Of a stretch of DNA of 14,004 bases, positions 12,985 through 14,004 are shown piece after piece. The stretch is from Rhodobacterales bacterium (GTDB lineage Bacteria; Pseudomonadota; Alphaproteobacteria; Rhodobacterales; Rhodobacteraceae), in the NCBI GenBank assembly GCA_013298675.1, contig JAAFIJ010000035.1, positions 1-14,004 on the forward strand, written 5' to 3'. How positions within the stretch are numbered: the stretch's first letter is position 1; each line of letters opens with the position of its first letter. Below the pieces are notes generated by a model, which was not told the DNA's origin, did no database searches, and saw only the letters and a program-made list of their open reading frames with translations. A program made the translations under genes and the position numbers.

Positions 12985-14004
12985 CCTCTAGGCGAAAAGG
13001 TTGACGACACCGAGGACTGCCCGCCCGACGCCTTCACCGCTCAGATACCCCAACCTGGATTTTCGCGCTCGGCCAGCGCTGCAGTCAAGAAATCGTCGTT
13101 TCAGCTAAAGGGCGGGCTTGTCGACGCCTATTTTATCCGCAGATCCGATGTTTTGTGGGTCACTTTTGATAATCTTGGCTCGGTTGGCGCTACTGTTCCC
13201 GCGCAACCTTGGCTGCAAATGCGCGCCGCACATGCAGGTGCGTCAATTTTGGGCATCATCGCCCGTCGCAAGGATTGGTATCGAAACCCTGACACTGCCG
13301 CTTTGATCACTTCACTGCGCGATGCGGGGTTGTTTTCCAAGTTCAAGCGCGTGGTGTTCATCGGCGCTTCGATGGGTGGGTTCGCTGCACTTACCTATTC
13401 GGCGCTTGTTCCTGGATCGGTTGTTTTGGCTTTCAGTCCGCAGTCAACGCTGGCCAAATCCATCGTCCCGTTTGAACGACGCTACAAGTACGGTCTGCGG
13501 AAATGGGACTGGACAACGCCAGAGCATCTGGATGCTGCCAACGCTGTTACCACCGCTGCAAAAATCTGGTTGGTATACGACCCTTTTGTTCCTGAAGATC
13601 ATGCTCATGCACGCAGGATTTCCGGGCCAAATGTCCAACACTTGCATTTTGACCATACAGGCCACCGCGCGATCCGTCAGTTGAAGGACTTTGGCGTGCT
13701 GTCGCAGTTGATCGAAGGCATTGCCAACGACGCGTTGGATGTAACGGCCCTGTTCCGCGCCGCGCGCACACGCCGAACCAACTTGACTTGGCAGCGCAAC
13801 CTTACCGCTGAGGCAGAGCGTCGCAAGCATGTGCCCCTTTTGTTGGCCGCGTCACATGCGATGTCGGCGCTTGATCCGGGGTCCCGGTTTCCAATTCGCC
13901 TTCGCAGGCGATTGAACGCGCCGAACCAACCAACCACTGTGGGGGCACCTCTACTGCCCCCAACCCACGGACCTTTCACACATGAGATCGTCACGCTTGA
14001 AGCC
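12961..14004 (+). CDS. Alpha/beta-hydrolase-like protein, partial (runs off window end)
   Basis: At least 348 residues with no stop before 14004, so the 3' end is missing. Residues about 50-245 look like a small alpha/beta hydrolase: strand LWVTFDNLG (65-73), the nucleophile elbow FIGASMGGFAAL (133-144) with S137, then VVLAFSPQ, an acid candidate D207 or D213 in VYDPFVPEDHAHA, and H235 in FDHTGHRAIR. A Ser-Asp-His triad is thus plausible. The segment after about 255 is rich in Arg then Pro and may lead to another domain beyond the window. There is no signal peptide. Possible roles are an esterase or deacylase acting on the glycan of the neighbouring genes, or a glycan-associated protein of unknown use. 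The start is uncertain: ATG at 12961 and ATG at 12973 lie in a 12-base tandem repeat, neither with a good Shine-Dalgarno, and the frame is open up to 12895. Confidence 0.7.
   Translation, partial: MTEQMTEQPLGEKVDDTEDCPPDAFTAQIPQPGFSRSASAAVKKSSFQLKGGLVDAYFIRRSDVLWVTFDNLGSVGATVPAQPWLQMRAAHAGASILGIIARRKDWYRNPDTAALITSLRDAGLFSKFKRVVFIGASMGGFAALTYSALVPGSVVLAFSPQSTLAKSIVPFERRYKYGLRKWDWTTPEHLDAANAVTTAAKIWLVYDPFVPEDHAHARRISGPNVQHLHFDHTGHRAIRQLKDFGVLSQLIEGIANDALDVTALFRAARTRRTNLTWQRNLTAEAERRKHVPLLLAASHAMSALDPGSRFPIRLRRRLNAPNQPTTVGAPLLPPTHGPFTHEIVTLEA

Overview
The window looks like chromosomal DNA of an alphaproteobacterium of the Rhodobacterales (Roseobacter-type). This rests on the protein character of the housekeeping genes, on a gene order (rpoZ, single long RSH gene, DUF2062, pdxJ, acpS, lepB, rnc) that I know as typical of that order, and on moderately GC-rich codon use. 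Genus cannot be decided from here. I see no tRNA, rRNA, CRISPR array, insertion sequence, integrase or plasmid function.

Region 1 (1-6083, all minus strand, read right to left) is a compact housekeeping block: folK (folate), rpoZ (RNA polymerase omega), a bifunctional (p)ppGpp synthetase/hydrolase, a small DUF2062 membrane protein, pdxJ (vitamin B6), acpS (acyl-carrier-protein activation), lepB (signal peptidase I) and the first codons of rnc (RNase III). Gaps are 22-73 bases, and rnc starts inside the lepB stop. A plausible sigma-70-type promoter sits in front of rpoZ, so rpoZ to rnc may form one operon linking transcription, the stringent response, cofactor supply and protein export.

Region 2 (6246-8938, plus strand) starts divergently from folK. 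It holds a NYN-domain (LabA/DUF88-like) putative nuclease with its own stem-loop behind it, then ispH (last step of the MEP isoprenoid pathway), a small secreted protein of unknown function, and rnhA (RNase HI). The last three are packed as an operon (9-base gap, then a 1-base stop/start overlap).

Region 3 (8978-14004) looks accessory. Three minus-strand genes probably act on glycans: a 635-residue protein joining a family-2-type glycosyltransferase to a degenerate methyltransferase-like domain, a DXD sugar transferase of the GT32/Lgt type, and an FkbM-type methyltransferase. Across a 345-base divergent gap a plus-strand gene begins with an alpha/beta-hydrolase-like domain and runs off the window end. 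This region fits synthesis and decoration of a surface polysaccharide or other glycoconjugate, but the product cannot be read from sequence. Its most unusual DNA feature is a perfect 26-base palindrome inside the coding sequence of the fusion glycosyltransferase.
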